This document shows, one piece after another, positions 49,274 through 59,518 of a stretch of DNA of 64,000 nt. Within the stretch, counting starts at the first letter, position 1, and each line of letters begins with the position of its first letter. The notes under the pieces are model-generated. The model was not told the DNA's origin. It ran no database searches and saw only the letters and a list, made by a program, of their open reading frames with translations. Origin of the DNA: Zychaea mexicana (taxonomy: Eukaryota; Mucoromycota; Mucoromycetes; Mucorales; Lichtheimiaceae); assembly GCF_025766255.1 (NCBI RefSeq), contig NW_026516683.1:434001-498000 (forward strand), given 5' to 3'. Position numbers and translations under genes: made by a program.

Positions 49274-49657
49274 GGTACATAAAGGTTGATGTACGTAAAA
49301 ATTGGTGTCAGTGAGTTTGTAAGACTAGTGAGTGTAAGTAGTCAAGGAACGCACTCAGAAAAAAGAGACCGGTTTTCCTACCAGAGCGACTGCTTTTCCT
49401 GCAATCGCCGAAAATGGAAGTACATAAAAATTCGCGCACCCATTTTATATATATAAAATTTAAATATCATCGCTCTTTTAAAATTACCATTTGCCGCTTC
49501 TTGCCCAAATTGTTACTGGGAAACTGGGAGCAGGTGTAAAGTTGTTTTAAAACATTAGGTCTTTTGTTGCCATAGATACCATTGACGAAGGTAAAGAGTA
49601 ACAATAACGATGGATCTGAATAAGAACACGGCAATGGCCACTAAAATGTTATAATCC

Positions 49658-51457
49658 ATGTTACAAAAAGTTATAGAGCAATATATTCTTGACCAAGCAA
49701 ATCACCCTTTGAAGTTGGACGAGTTCATCAAGAGCAAACGTCGGTTCATCGCGTCAATAATGGATCTCAGTGAAAATTATAAAGACTTGTGGTCTGCGCG
49801 TTTTGCAAAGATTGTCCGCAAACATAACTTGACTGTGGTGGGTACTTAAATATATATGACACAAAAAAGAGCAGTTTAATACATGTTTCAAAAGTTCACC
49901 GTTATTCATTTTTTATATATTTGGCAAATTGTTAGGCTAAATCCCAGGTTGACTGGGTGTGCTGACCACAGCATTTTTCGAACATTTATCCAAAAACCAA
50001 TCGGCAACCCCTTCAGAAGCATCATCGACAAAAAATACCACCACCACTAATAATACCACCCCGAAACTAAAAGAAGGCGACTATAAGAAGTTTGACGCGA
50101 TGTACCAAAGTCTCAATCGCAACACCTTTTGGACACTTAGTACTGGGACGGTGGTGGAAGATAAAGTTAAGGAGCTTGCCATGAAACTGTCCAACGAACA
50201 GTAAGTATTTGTTCTTGATTGTTTTACCCTTCCTCTCTTCTCTCTACTTAATTTTTTGTTCTTTTCTAGCCCTAGTCATTCAATGATTTTAGACACTTCT
50301 GATCCAGTCTGGCTCGAGTATTTCACTAAGAGTGAATTGAAAGAAATAGAGGATGAAAAAAAAGTAACACTCTCAGAATTACCTAAAAGCATGCAAACAT
50401 ATTTGGATTGCTACAACGGCTTGGTAGGTTTCTTGTTTCTTATTTTTTTTTTGCTTTAAGACATGTATAACATTTTTTATTGCAACAATAGAAAACATTG
50501 GATGAACTCTGGAACGAACATACGAAACATAGCCTCCACCCAATTCGTGATGCAGACCTTTACTGGGTTCATTCATCAGTGAGGAATGTGTTGGAGATCT
50601 TGATGCATGGCCTGCACAAAAAATGTAAGACCGAAGCTGATTATATGAAGAGAGCATGGTCAATAATTGACTGTTGTTTCGACAATGGAGACCTTGATGT
50701 TATTTCGTATGTATCTGGTGGTAAACATTGCGTATGGATTATTATGATAAATTAACTTGTCTGTTTATATTCTAATTAGCGGAGAATATGTCTCTAAAGC
50801 CTCTTCAACCCGAGTTAATCTCGATCGCTCCCTTGCTGCATTATCCAGACGAAAAATCGGTACAAAAACCGACATTCTTTTCACCACGGAATATTTGGAA
50901 TTCGGCACTGTGGAAGCAGGAAAAATATCCGATGTCAACAGCACAAAAACACTATATGAAGCAGGCATGAAGCTGCCAAAGAACTTGAAAGATATGCTGT
51001 ATGATCTTGTTCAGGAGTGTCCGTCGCAACTCATAAATATAAAGACATGTGGTATCATCATTTCTGGTGAGTTAATTTACTAATTTGCAATACACTACAA
51101 TTATTCTTCGTCCATCCAGTCCACTAATTCGACTGACTGCTAGGTTTAAATATGCTTCCTATCGTTATGGATTGTCCTCGTGGTTGTGTCTCAAGGATCA
51201 ATCGTCCAGCTCGGTTTCATCATTATCCATCCACTGCATCCGATTTTCTGAAGAAGATCAAGTCCATCATCCGAGTCATTTACCATACAAAAAAAACAAT
51301 GACTGACGTGTATGATTTATTGAGCGAGACTGAAGATGAAAACGAATATGGTTCTCAGCGACCTATTCTTCTACCGCCATCATTCATCCCAATAACAACA
51401 AAATCTGGAAAAAAAAGAAAGACATCTAGTACCGAATCAGAAGCAGTACCAATTTAA
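49658..51457 (+). pseudogene. Repeat-family gene, copy C (best preserved, one frameshift)
   Basis: Six exons: 49658 to about 49838, about 49936-50200, 50270-50423, 50492-50706, 50780-51066 and 51144-51457. Phases match from exon 2 onward. Compared with A and B, a G is missing near 49955 (CTGGGTGTG versus CTGGGGTGTG), shifting the frame in exon 2; otherwise it is intact and lacks the 323-bp insertion. Core text: KTEADYMKRAWSIIDCCF, then RKIGTKTDILFTTEYLEFG, VEAGKI, then GMKLPKNLKDMLYDLV. The Asp-x(n)-Glu-x-Gly-x-Val-Glu-x-x-Lys pattern resembles a PD-(D/E)XK nuclease. The C-terminus ends in a basic/acidic tail (KSGKKRKTSSTESEAV). Function unknown; I recall many such genes in Mucorales genomes. 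Confidence 0.75.
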
Positions 51458-52292
51458 TATCCCATCATCGTTGTTTCTGGTGTTAGTATCTATTGCCTAG
51501 CTTACTTTTTTGTTCTGTAGCAATTTGTTTCACCTGCAAGCTGTTTTTTTACATAACATGAGTTCTCAAGAGGTATTGCCAAACTGGCGCACAGAATTCC
51601 CTGCTAAAAATTGCCCGCTAAATCCATTTATTTGCCAAAATTAGCAGTTTTCAAAACCAGAGTTAGTCACTAACATTGCTAGCTTTCAATTTAGCTGACT
51701 ACCCCCTTTTGCCCAGAGGCCATTTTTCCGCCCCCATAAATCGATAGAAACACCTGCTTATTGTATGTCATCATATACAATGTGTAGTTGTTTTACTCTC
51801 AGATAATTTTGATACAGCAGCTTAAAGGTATGATCGTATGTATATAACTGGTAGGAAAAACATGAATGGGATTAATATACTACAGCTTATTATACAACCT
51901 CAATGTCCCGACATGTCACAGCAGGTCACCTGCAAAGGGACCCGCAAGAAATAACACTTGTTTTCTGCCATCTACATGAAAAATAACTGGAGTTATTGCC
52001 GTGCGGGTCACAAAATAATAATATTACTCTCTGTCCTTTTGTTTCTGACACCGTTGCTATGCTACTACCTGTCATTGTCATTGTCATGTGTTCCATTTTC
52101 AAATTCATCTATATTATACTTGCGATTTCGCCATTACAACAGTAAATCTAAAACATATGACGGAAAGATATTTTACAATAAGCGACGCTTCTTATCTTCT
52201 TCAAACAAAATATGTTTCATTTATTTCAAGTAATTAGTTTAAGTGGGTCTGCTGAACAAGTAGCAAAGGGAGAAAAGAGCTATCATAAACAC
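51458..52292. other. 3' flank of copy C and unannotated spacer
   Basis: Up to about 51893 this is the duplicated 3' flank also found behind copy B. From ACAACCTCAATG on it is unique here and leads into the 3' side of the Crypton gene. No gene seen. Confidence 0.5.
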
Positions 52293-52716
52293 CTAAATAT
52301 TTTGGAAAATCGTTGTCGCCTGTTTGTTAAGCTCGTTTAAGCTAAGTCCAAGAGCATTGCGCCTTTCTTCGCCCATTGCTGCTGCTGTCGTTTCCGAAAT
52401 CCCTTTGGCAGAGGCAAATCGCTCAACCTCCTTAATGATCTTGATTCTGCGACTGAAGAACTTGTGATCGCCGTTTCTCCATTTTGCACCCCAACGTTGT
52501 TCCAGTGTTTTCACTGCATAGCCTCCAGTAAGCCCAACCGACCACTCTGCCCAAAGGTCAGTGACATTCTTGATTCCCCGGCTCATCATGTAAAACGGTG
52601 GCTCACTCGTTGCATCAAGACCCAATGATTCAGAAGGTGCTGAACTCGGGATGGATGTAACTGTTGCTGTTGTTGGCTGCTGCTCTGGATAGTGCTGCTG
52701 TGTTGGCATTGGTGCT

Positions 52717-52748
<32 letters not shown>

Positions 52749-54519
52749 CCAATTGATGCTTAGGTTTACCGTCGCACGGCCGGATACGAGGTCAGAAAGG
52801 TTCTTCGTCATATTTTCCATCTGCATTTGCATTGCATCTAACCGCGAAACCATTTCATTGTTCATCGTGCTCATGCGTTGCTCAAGGTGAGGTACGGCAC
52901 GTTGCAAGAGCAGATCTTGAGGGGTGGCATCTTCTCGGATGGATCGTTGAAGATCTCTAATAGTCAAAATAGTTACAACAATTAGTACCATATTGATGAT
53001 CATCTTGTGCATTTTTTAAAATCAATACTTACTCTTTGAACTGGATGTATAGCGGCTCTCTGAATATATGATTGAGAAAAATTGGATGATGCGGATACTT
53101 TTCTTACATAAGCACAGCGTCTTGAAGAAACGTAACGCGCAGAACACCTAAGAGACGCAGAAACCCGGCGGCAGCCACTTGATCAGGTCGAATTGTTTCC
53201 AGCCAGTATTCGACACGAGGAAAAATCTTTTTGCATAATTCTTGAGGAGGGTCAACGGCAGCACGAGGCAGAAAAAAGTGACCCTGTTGAGCAGGAAAGC
53301 CGGCCAAGACACGCATGACTTCACGAGGAAGACTTGTCAAGTAAGCACCATTCATCGTAGTGTTGTTCCATCTGCCTAATCTTCTTATCTGCGCCTCGTC
53401 GGCACCATCCAAATCTGCCATCTTGCATGAGGATCCACGGGCGGCATATGTCTTCTTGGAGGAGACAATGTTACATTTGGCAAACGCCTCGTCGATTGCT
53501 CGAAGTTGCTGCTGATATGAGATTTCGATGGTGTTGGTGGCGGAAGGAGAGGTGCTCTTGAGCAAGCGGATATCATACCAATCTTGGTTATGAATGAAGA
53601 CGGGGAATGGTTCGTTTTCGACATGCCAACGCCAGGAAAAATAAAAAGAAAGAGCCATGAAGGGGCATATCTCGACGCGAGTGTTCCGGATGCAGGCGAC
53701 AAGTTCCAGACGACCGTGCTTGTTTGTCTTTCCTTGCTTGATAATCATCATGAGGGAATGGCATTCGGACGGGCCTTCACGCTCCAATTCGACACTGTGC
53801 ATATCGGGTAAGGTAGCCTTCCGTGCCGACTCGCTTCGCAACAAACAATATGAGAAAGCAAAATGCGAGAGCATTGCGCAAGTGAGACCCTCGTTCTTGG
53901 CCATGTAGTAATCGACAACGTCGGCAATCTGATCGGTGATCGTATATCCATCGATCAATGTTCCAAGTGCACGTTCGTCATAATTTTCACGTCGTTGGCT
54001 TTCTTCGCGGATTTAGACGAGGTCGATAAGTTCCTTGACAGCGCTACGTGGATGAGGATGACTATTGGCAAACGAACGAACTTGTTGCTGATATAAATCG
54101 ACGATGGCGGCAACGTAGCTCATGAAAGTGGAAGCTTTGATTTTCTTGAGCTGGGTCGATCCTTTGCCCTTGCGACGAGCATCACGGTTCATGACCTGTT
54201 AATTGAGATTGTATAAGCTAAGAAGCAGTACAGCAAAACTATGAGTTTGAAGTCGCACATTTCATAATTATTGTACATACCTCTTCTTTGAGAAACAAAG
54301 GAGCTTGTCGCCATAAACAATATAACGAGTTTCTGTAGGCAAATGTGGCATCATTCTATCGCACCATTGACGGTATTCCGTTTGCTTGTTGACATAGGTT
54401 TTCTTCGTATTGGCTGGGCGTGCTTCGAGTGCTTCACGGTGCGTTTCATTCATAGATTCACACATAGCCATTTGCGAAGCCTGATACGTAGAGGAGCTGG
54501 CAGTGGTGTTGAGAGACAT
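52293..54519 (-). pseudogene. Crypton tyrosine recombinase, decayed
   Basis: Exons on the minus strand: 54519-54281, 54195-53108, 53059-53033 and 52956-52293. N-terminus MSLNTTASSSTYQASQ with an SAM-like helical region (RPANTKKTYVNKQTEYRQWC). The catalytic region includes CLLRSESARKATLPD (first Arg), IIKQGKTNKHGRLELVACI (Lys), then KKTYAARGSSCKMADLDGAD (His position replaced by Tyr; second Arg present), RRLGRWNNTTMNGAYLTSLP (Tyr nucleophile). The C-terminal exon ends in a GCR1_C-like DNA-binding domain (KNVTDLWAEWSVGLTGGYAV, then FSRRIKIIKEVER). Lesions: the end of exon 1 reads KLLCFSKK, whereas a one-base insertion would give the expected Leu-rich KLLLFLKEE before VMNRDARRKGKG; and TAA at 54013-54015. 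Cryptons move as circular DNA by tyrosine recombination. Confidence 0.85.
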
Positions 54520-54856
54520 AATTGACAAAGATGTGTTAGAAAAAAGTGTAGAGCTTGAAAAGTTGGAAATGTATTGCAAATAAATAAAGGCAACATTTTT
54601 GAGAATAGTAAACGGTCTTTTATTTATATCATTTGTGATAGCAAAGAAAACACTGATGCTCATCTAATTGAGAATGAGTCAATGTACGTGTTATTGCATT
54701 GGTACTGCTACGCTCGTTGAGTCTAAGGATGTGTGTCATGTCAAAGGCATATGCAAGATGTGTCATAAATGATTCATAGCGGTGACCTAGCGGGTACTCA
54801 AATTTTTTCTACAATGCGATTATTGTGTGTAAGGTCACAATTTGGCTGGTGACTCA
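54520..54856. other. Spacer between Crypton and PIF/Harbinger 2
   Basis: AT-rich, containing the probable Crypton promoter side. No ORF or terminal repeat identified. Confidence 0.4.
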
Positions 54857-55353
54857 GGGTACTCTCAAGCAACGTGAGTCAACGTCGACACACCCTAGAA
54901 ATAGTAATAGCGCGTTGTTCGGGAGTCGAATAAAAGTGATACAATGAGCACAGGATTTTTTTGTGTAATTTATATCATATCCTTGATAAGGAAATGAAGA
55001 GCAAAACTGCCGTGTCGACCCCGTGGTTGACACAGCACTCCCAAAAAGGATATCGTCTCGGATCTTTTGTTACACGTCCATGCGACTGAGAAAATATTAC
55101 TTTGATATTTAATTATCTATCAAGCAATACCCGGGAGGGTCAAGTATACCATTTTACATAACATTAGATATACCAACTTGTTGTTTAGACGGAACCGATT
55201 CCATAGTTCTACATATCATGAAATGATAAGAACATTACCGATAAGAAAATATCTTCTATATATGCAGCGACTTTGAGTAATACTTCTTGTTTTGTTCCAC
55301 TCAAACTTTATTCGCACTTTTTATATCCTTCATCCTACCTTCTGTCTATTATT

Positions 55354-56901
55354 ATGGATTCCCAGCAAGAAATTGTCCACAGAAGAACGATCATCAGCAT
55401 CCTACTTCTTTTGATTGAAGGCTACGTCTTTTTTTTTCTTGCGAATAATGACGACGACGATATCAACCAACTCTCCATGATCAACACTGTTTTGCCAATG
55501 TACCGAACCATTTTTTCTCTTGATCATATCATGTCAGCTGTATCATCGCCGCTACATTTCCGTGTTATGCAACGCGTCAATCGTGTTAAAAATACGACAT
55601 ACTGGGAAGTTACGCATCCAGCTCTTCCGGACACAGATGGACCAGGTGGATTCAAATCGCATTATCGTATGAAACCAGCCACTTTCAATGCCCTCGTAAA
55701 TATGTTGTCGCAACATCGATTGTATCAATTTACGGCACAAAACGCCACACCTGTGTTCATCCAAGTCGGCCTAATAATCTGGAGATTTGCCAATGCTCAT
55801 GTCAGTTACCGTATGGCCGAAACTTTGCTTGGTACATCGCATGGATCCTACAGAAATTTTACCAAGCGATTTTTGGAGGCAATGGCCGACTGTCAAGGTG
55901 GTATAATCCGATGGCCGACCGGAAATGAAGCTATCAAGGCAACCGTTGAAGGGTTTCAATATGGAGAGCTTGGACCAACATTTGAAGTCGGACCTACTCA
56001 CCTCCCAAATGTACTCGGTGCTTTGGATGGGAAGCTCGTTCGAATCTTCAAGCCAGGTGACAGTGGCGATCGCTTTGTCGACAGAAAAAACAACTACTCG
56101 TTGAACATGGTTGCCATTTGTGATTCAGAAAAGCGATTCACCTACATCCATGCAGGGCAGAGCGGTAAGGCATGACATGTTAATGTAATTATTTTAGTTG
56201 CTTTCTTGGCTAATATATACGACTTTTATACTATAGGCCGAAATCACGATTCAAGAGCCTTTCAAGCTACTGCTTTTTATGACGAACTTCTTACTAACCC
56301 AGAATCCGTGTGCCCAAATGGAACATTTATACTTGGAGGTAAAGAACAAATTGTTTAGCATAGACCATCGTTGAAATCACGATACATATTTCTGACATTC
56401 CATTTTTTGTTCGTAGATTCGGCATACCCTTTGCTCCTGTGGTTGATAACACCATTTCCTGATGCTCAAGCACCCCGCCACAGTGACAACGCGCATTTCA
56501 ATTATATTCATTCGAGAATGCGTAACGTTATTGAACGGGCATTTGGCCAATTGGTGTGCAGATGGCGTTTTCTACGTAACGAGCTGTATTTGCTGGATGT
56601 AGAATCAATGACGATGACGATTGTTGCTTGCTGTATTCTGCATAATTTATGCATTGATCACGACGATCTTCATGCCGAAAGCACATTTGTACCTAATCTG
56701 ATAACCGATGATTTGCTTCTAGAGCCACTCGAAGTTTCTGACTCTATCAATGACAGAGGTCGTGGTGCGCGCCGTACCGCTACGCAACTGCGAAATGAAG
56801 GTGTGCGGAAACGTAATGAACTAGTACAGTACTTGTACGAGAATCGGCGTAGCGATCGTGAGAGCTTCCGTCAATATAATCGCCATTATAGACGCAGATA
56901 G
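55354..56901 (+). CDS. HARBI1-like PIF/Harbinger transposase
   Basis: Three exons: 55354-56164, 56237-56338 and 56417-56901, phase 1 at both introns, about 465 aa. The N-terminus is hydrophobic (IISILLLLIEGYVFFFLAN), unusual for a transposase and perhaps a mis-chosen start; Met at 55477 or 55500 would avoid it. The helix-turn-helix region is KSHYRMKPATFNALVNML and YRMAETLLGTSHGSYRNFTK. Catalytic blocks: first Asp in NVLGALDGKLVRIFKP, second in FILGDSAYPLLLWLITPF, Glu in RMRNVIERAFGQLVCRWRFL, followed by the ILHNLCI block. A nuclear enzyme that cuts the 37-bp termini, working with the Myb-like partner encoded convergently at 57017-58129. Confidence 0.93.
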
Positions 56902-57016
56902 GAAATAAATATGTCTTCATAACTAGTTATCTTTTGAGGCACTTGATTATATAAAAAAAACCCGAAGGAAAAAAAACTTTATTGAATTTAAAATAAAAAA
57001 TCAAACAAAAAAGATT

Positions 57017-58129
57017 CTACATCTTGTCAATAAGTTGCTTCATTAAATCTAAAAAGCTCTGTTGTGTGTGTTGCTGTTGCTGGTGGCGCCTTTCTTGAGC
57101 TTCAAGGATTTCCTTATGTTGCTGATCGAGTAGCTCGATCAGCTGTGATCTTGCTTCCTCGCTCTGCTGGTTGGCGGCATCGATCCGCTCAAGCACATCT
57201 TCATGCCGCAATTCTGCAGGAGTCAATCGTCTACGTCTTGCGGATGGCTGCAGCGTGCTGTTGGTTGCTGTTTGTGTATCGGCGCGACGACGAATGCCTC
57301 GGAAAGAATCGAACTGGAATTCAGGATTGAACCTCGGGTCATCCTTCAGCAACGCATGCATGTCATTATATAAATACCAGTCGTCTATGTCACCGGACCC
57401 TCCAGTCTGCCGATGGCGTTCGGTAAAGCACGAATGGTAACGACTGCACATTCTTTCCCACTTGGTTTTGATGGCGCGCTTAGTTCGTACATTACCGAAA
57501 GTTTCGACAGTACTGTTATTATTCGTGAGGTCGGAAGCCGATGGATCTGTTGCTGCTGTTGCTGCTGCTGCTGATGACGTTGCTTGATCGTCGCTCGAAA
57601 TACTGCTCGGCTCGACGACAAGAGACGAAGGTGCTGGCTGCTGCTCGTCCAAAGACTGTTCGCTTTCTTGAGTGCCATCAGTAACAATTGGTGATGCTAG
57701 AGGTGTACACTCTTTCTTGAAATCTTCAATGATTGCATCCCATGTACGGCCGCGATGGTTGTTGTCTCTTAGATGCGTAAGCTCATCGTAATGCTTAGAG
57801 ACTGCGGTTAGCAACGCCCTTTCTTCAGCCTCAATCCAATGTTCAGGGGAGCTTTGTGTCGGGACAGAAGATTGGGATGCGGTGGTGTCGTTGTTGCTTT
57901 CGTTGCTTTGCATGTTGCTGTAGGACTGGTTATTGGCTTGAACAACAGGAGTGCTGCTTCGATTGTCGCTACTATTACCATGACCACCACGACCGCCACG
58001 ACTGCCACGACCGCTACGACTGCCACGACCACGACCGCCACGACTTCCAGAGCCACTGCCACGACCTGCACCACCAGGATTAACGATAACAATTGAGAGT
58101 TCACGAGGTGTTTGTTCTTGGGATGACAT
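57017..58129 (-). CDS. PIF/Harbinger ORF1, Myb/SANT-like with RGG tract
   Basis: Intronless 370 aa. Residues ~18-52 form an RG/RGG-rich tract (GRGSGSGSRGGRGRGSRSGR), unusual for this family and suggestive of nucleic-acid binding. A Myb/SANT-like module follows, split by an Ala/Ser/Gln-rich insert: HWIEAEERALLTAVSKHY, RGRTWDAIIEDFKKEC, then RTKRAIKTKWERMCSRYHS. The C-terminus is a coiled coil with Gln-rich heptads (EDVLERIDAANQQSEEARSQ). It is convergent with the transposase, the standard PIF/Harbinger gene arrangement, and probably provides DNA binding and nuclear import. Confidence 0.85.
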   Translation of the reverse strand: MSSQEQTPRELSIVIVNPGGAGRGSGSGSRGGRGRGSRSGRGSRGGRGGHGNSSDNRSSTPVVQANNQSYSNMQSNESNNDTTASQSSVPTQSSPEHWIEAEERALLTAVSKHYDELTHLRDNNHRGRTWDAIIEDFKKECTPLASPIVTDGTQESEQSLDEQQPAPSSLVVEPSSISSDDQATSSAAAATAATDPSASDLTNNNSTVETFGNVRTKRAIKTKWERMCSRYHSCFTERHRQTGGSGDIDDWYLYNDMHALLKDDPRFNPEFQFDSFRGIRRRADTQTATNSTLQPSARRRRLTPAELRHEDVLERIDAANQQSEEARSQLIELLDQQHKEILEAQERRHQQQQHTQQSFLDLMKQLIDKM

Positions 58130-58709
58130 TTTGAAAAAAAAAGTTAATTACTCATCTTCCTGCTGAACGTACCTTACTTTTATATATACCCGAATTGCTT
58201 GCGGGAGAATTACACATACAGTTTTCACAAGCTGTTAGGATTGCAAACGCAAATCATAGTATCTTCACCTTCATGATAGGAACTTCACCTATCTCCATCA
58301 TGCAATAATAGACTATCTGCCGCTTTTTTTGCAACTCGTGTTTTAGTTTTCTATCAATATTCACAGTTACATATATCATGCTGCCGGATACAACCGTAGC
58401 TGTCAGTTATACATCGGCAAAGAAATCAGAACCCTTTTTGAAGTATAATTGATGGTCATATCTAGGGGAAACTCGCATCGGTTATCACTTATCGTTGATA
58501 TCCGCTATCATTACCCGTTTTAGCAACTGTGATCTCTCAAGCAAATGGGTCGACACACGCACATTTGGAATTAGCCATGGTTTCACAGCGGGATACAAAT
58601 TATTTTTTATTTCTTCCGAATTTCCATTCTAAGAATTGTGTGTCGACGTTGACTCACGTTGCTTGAGAGTACCCTCAGTTTTGTGACCCAAGCTAATCCC
58701 CGAAGATAA

Positions 58710-59104
58710 CTCCTTATTATCTATTGATTCTAACAGACAGACAAATTAGGGTTACAAGCATTCTTTGGTAAGTTACACAAAATATATAAAGTTATATAAT
58801 TTTTTTTTTTGATTTTTCATAAAACACTTATTTTCTTTTTCTTTATCAAAATGTTTAAATCAAATGAAACACTATTTCAAACACTTTACGACGATGAACA
58901 AGCTATAATCTATTTACAAAAGCAAGGACTTATAAAACCTTTTATTTATAAAAAATGCGAAAAACCATTATCCATTGGAAAATATTATCAAAGATATCGA
59001 TTTTATTGTTATCCAGATAATATTAGAAAAGGTGTATTTGCCGAAACATTATTTGAAAAAACAAATCTATGACCAATACAAATAGTAGAACTATTACGTC
59101 AACG
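58710..59104 (+). pseudogene. Truncated Merlin copy
   Basis: Near-identical to 40845-41229, including 130 bp of upstream sequence and the N-terminal zinc-ribbon coding part. It differs by a TGA at 59070-59072 where the other copy has CGA, and a Cys-to-Tyr change in the zinc ribbon (YKKC instead of CKKC). It is cut off at about 59104 by unrelated GC-rich DNA. Confidence 0.85.
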
Positions 59105-59290
59105 AGCCTTTGTCGCCTTCGCACCTACGGTGTTGAGCCCCTCCGCTTCGCTTCGGGTCAACACCTCCGGAGCTACGGCTCGGCGGCTCGCTGGGGGCTT
59201 CCCCCAGACCCCCTTTATTGGGGGGCAAGCCCCCCAAACCCCCCAGTGGCTGCCCAGAGCAAGGCTGAATCAGTCGTTTTGGAGCAGAGG
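59105..59290. repeat. GC-rich hairpin block
   Basis: Sharp shift from AT-rich to GC-rich sequence. Contains three evident stem-loops: GGTGTTGA ... TCAACACC (59131-59167), CTGGGGGCTTCCCCCAG (about 59193-59209) and GGGGGGCAAGCCCCCC (about 59220-59235), plus CACCTACGGTG. It truncates the Merlin copy and lies at the 3' side of the minus-strand Helitron, so it may be the hairpin-bearing end of that element or of another non-autonomous repeat. No CTRR terminus could be fixed. Confidence 0.65.
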
Positions 59291-59518
59291 CTGTATCAGA
59301 ATATATACACGATATTACTATTTAAGCATGGTCAAGATAACCCTAAAACCCGAAACCCTACTTCGTTATCACCATCTCACAGGTTGAATGAAAAGCATTC
59401 TGTGTAATGTTATGTACAATAAAAAACAGAGAGACGGAAAAGAAATCTATATAGTGATGTTGATAGGGAACGAAGAGGGTTTTAGGTGATAAGGAAGGCC
59501 GTTATTATATGACTGAGG
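59291..59518. other. Spacer 3' of the Helitron gene
   Basis: AT-rich, containing AACCCTAAAACCCGAAACCC at about 59338. Likely the 3' UTR or terminal region of the Helitron. No ORF supported. Confidence 0.4.

Larger units (their letters stand above)
42731..49441. mobile_element. Mutator-like element (MULE), with nested PIF/Harbinger
   Basis: The termini are similar inward: GGGTATTGTAAATTTTTACG at 42731 and, on the other strand from 49441, GGGTGCGCGAATTTTTATG, both followed by TACTTC. The flanks are GTTTTATAT (42722-42730) and ATTTTATAT (49442-49450), a 9-bp target duplication with one mismatch; 9 bp is the usual MULE size. Copies of TTTTACGTACTTC-like words cluster in the left subterminal region (42740-42910) and recur at the right (about 49285 and 49430). 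Removing the nested 2784-bp PIF element plus its 3-bp duplication leaves about 3.9 kb containing one minus-strand gene. Confidence 0.85.
54857..58674. mobile_element. PIF/Harbinger element 2, complete
   Basis: The outer 37 bp are perfect inverted repeats starting GGGTACTCTCAAGCAACGTG (54857 inward; 58674 inward on the other strand). The trinucleotide TCA is present at 54854-54856 and 58675-58677, a 3-bp target duplication that departs from the usual TTA/TAA. Two convergent genes lie inside: an intact HARBI1-like transposase (plus) and an intact Myb/SANT-like ORF1 (minus). No lesions are visible in either gene, so this is the element most likely to be young or active. Confidence 0.93.
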
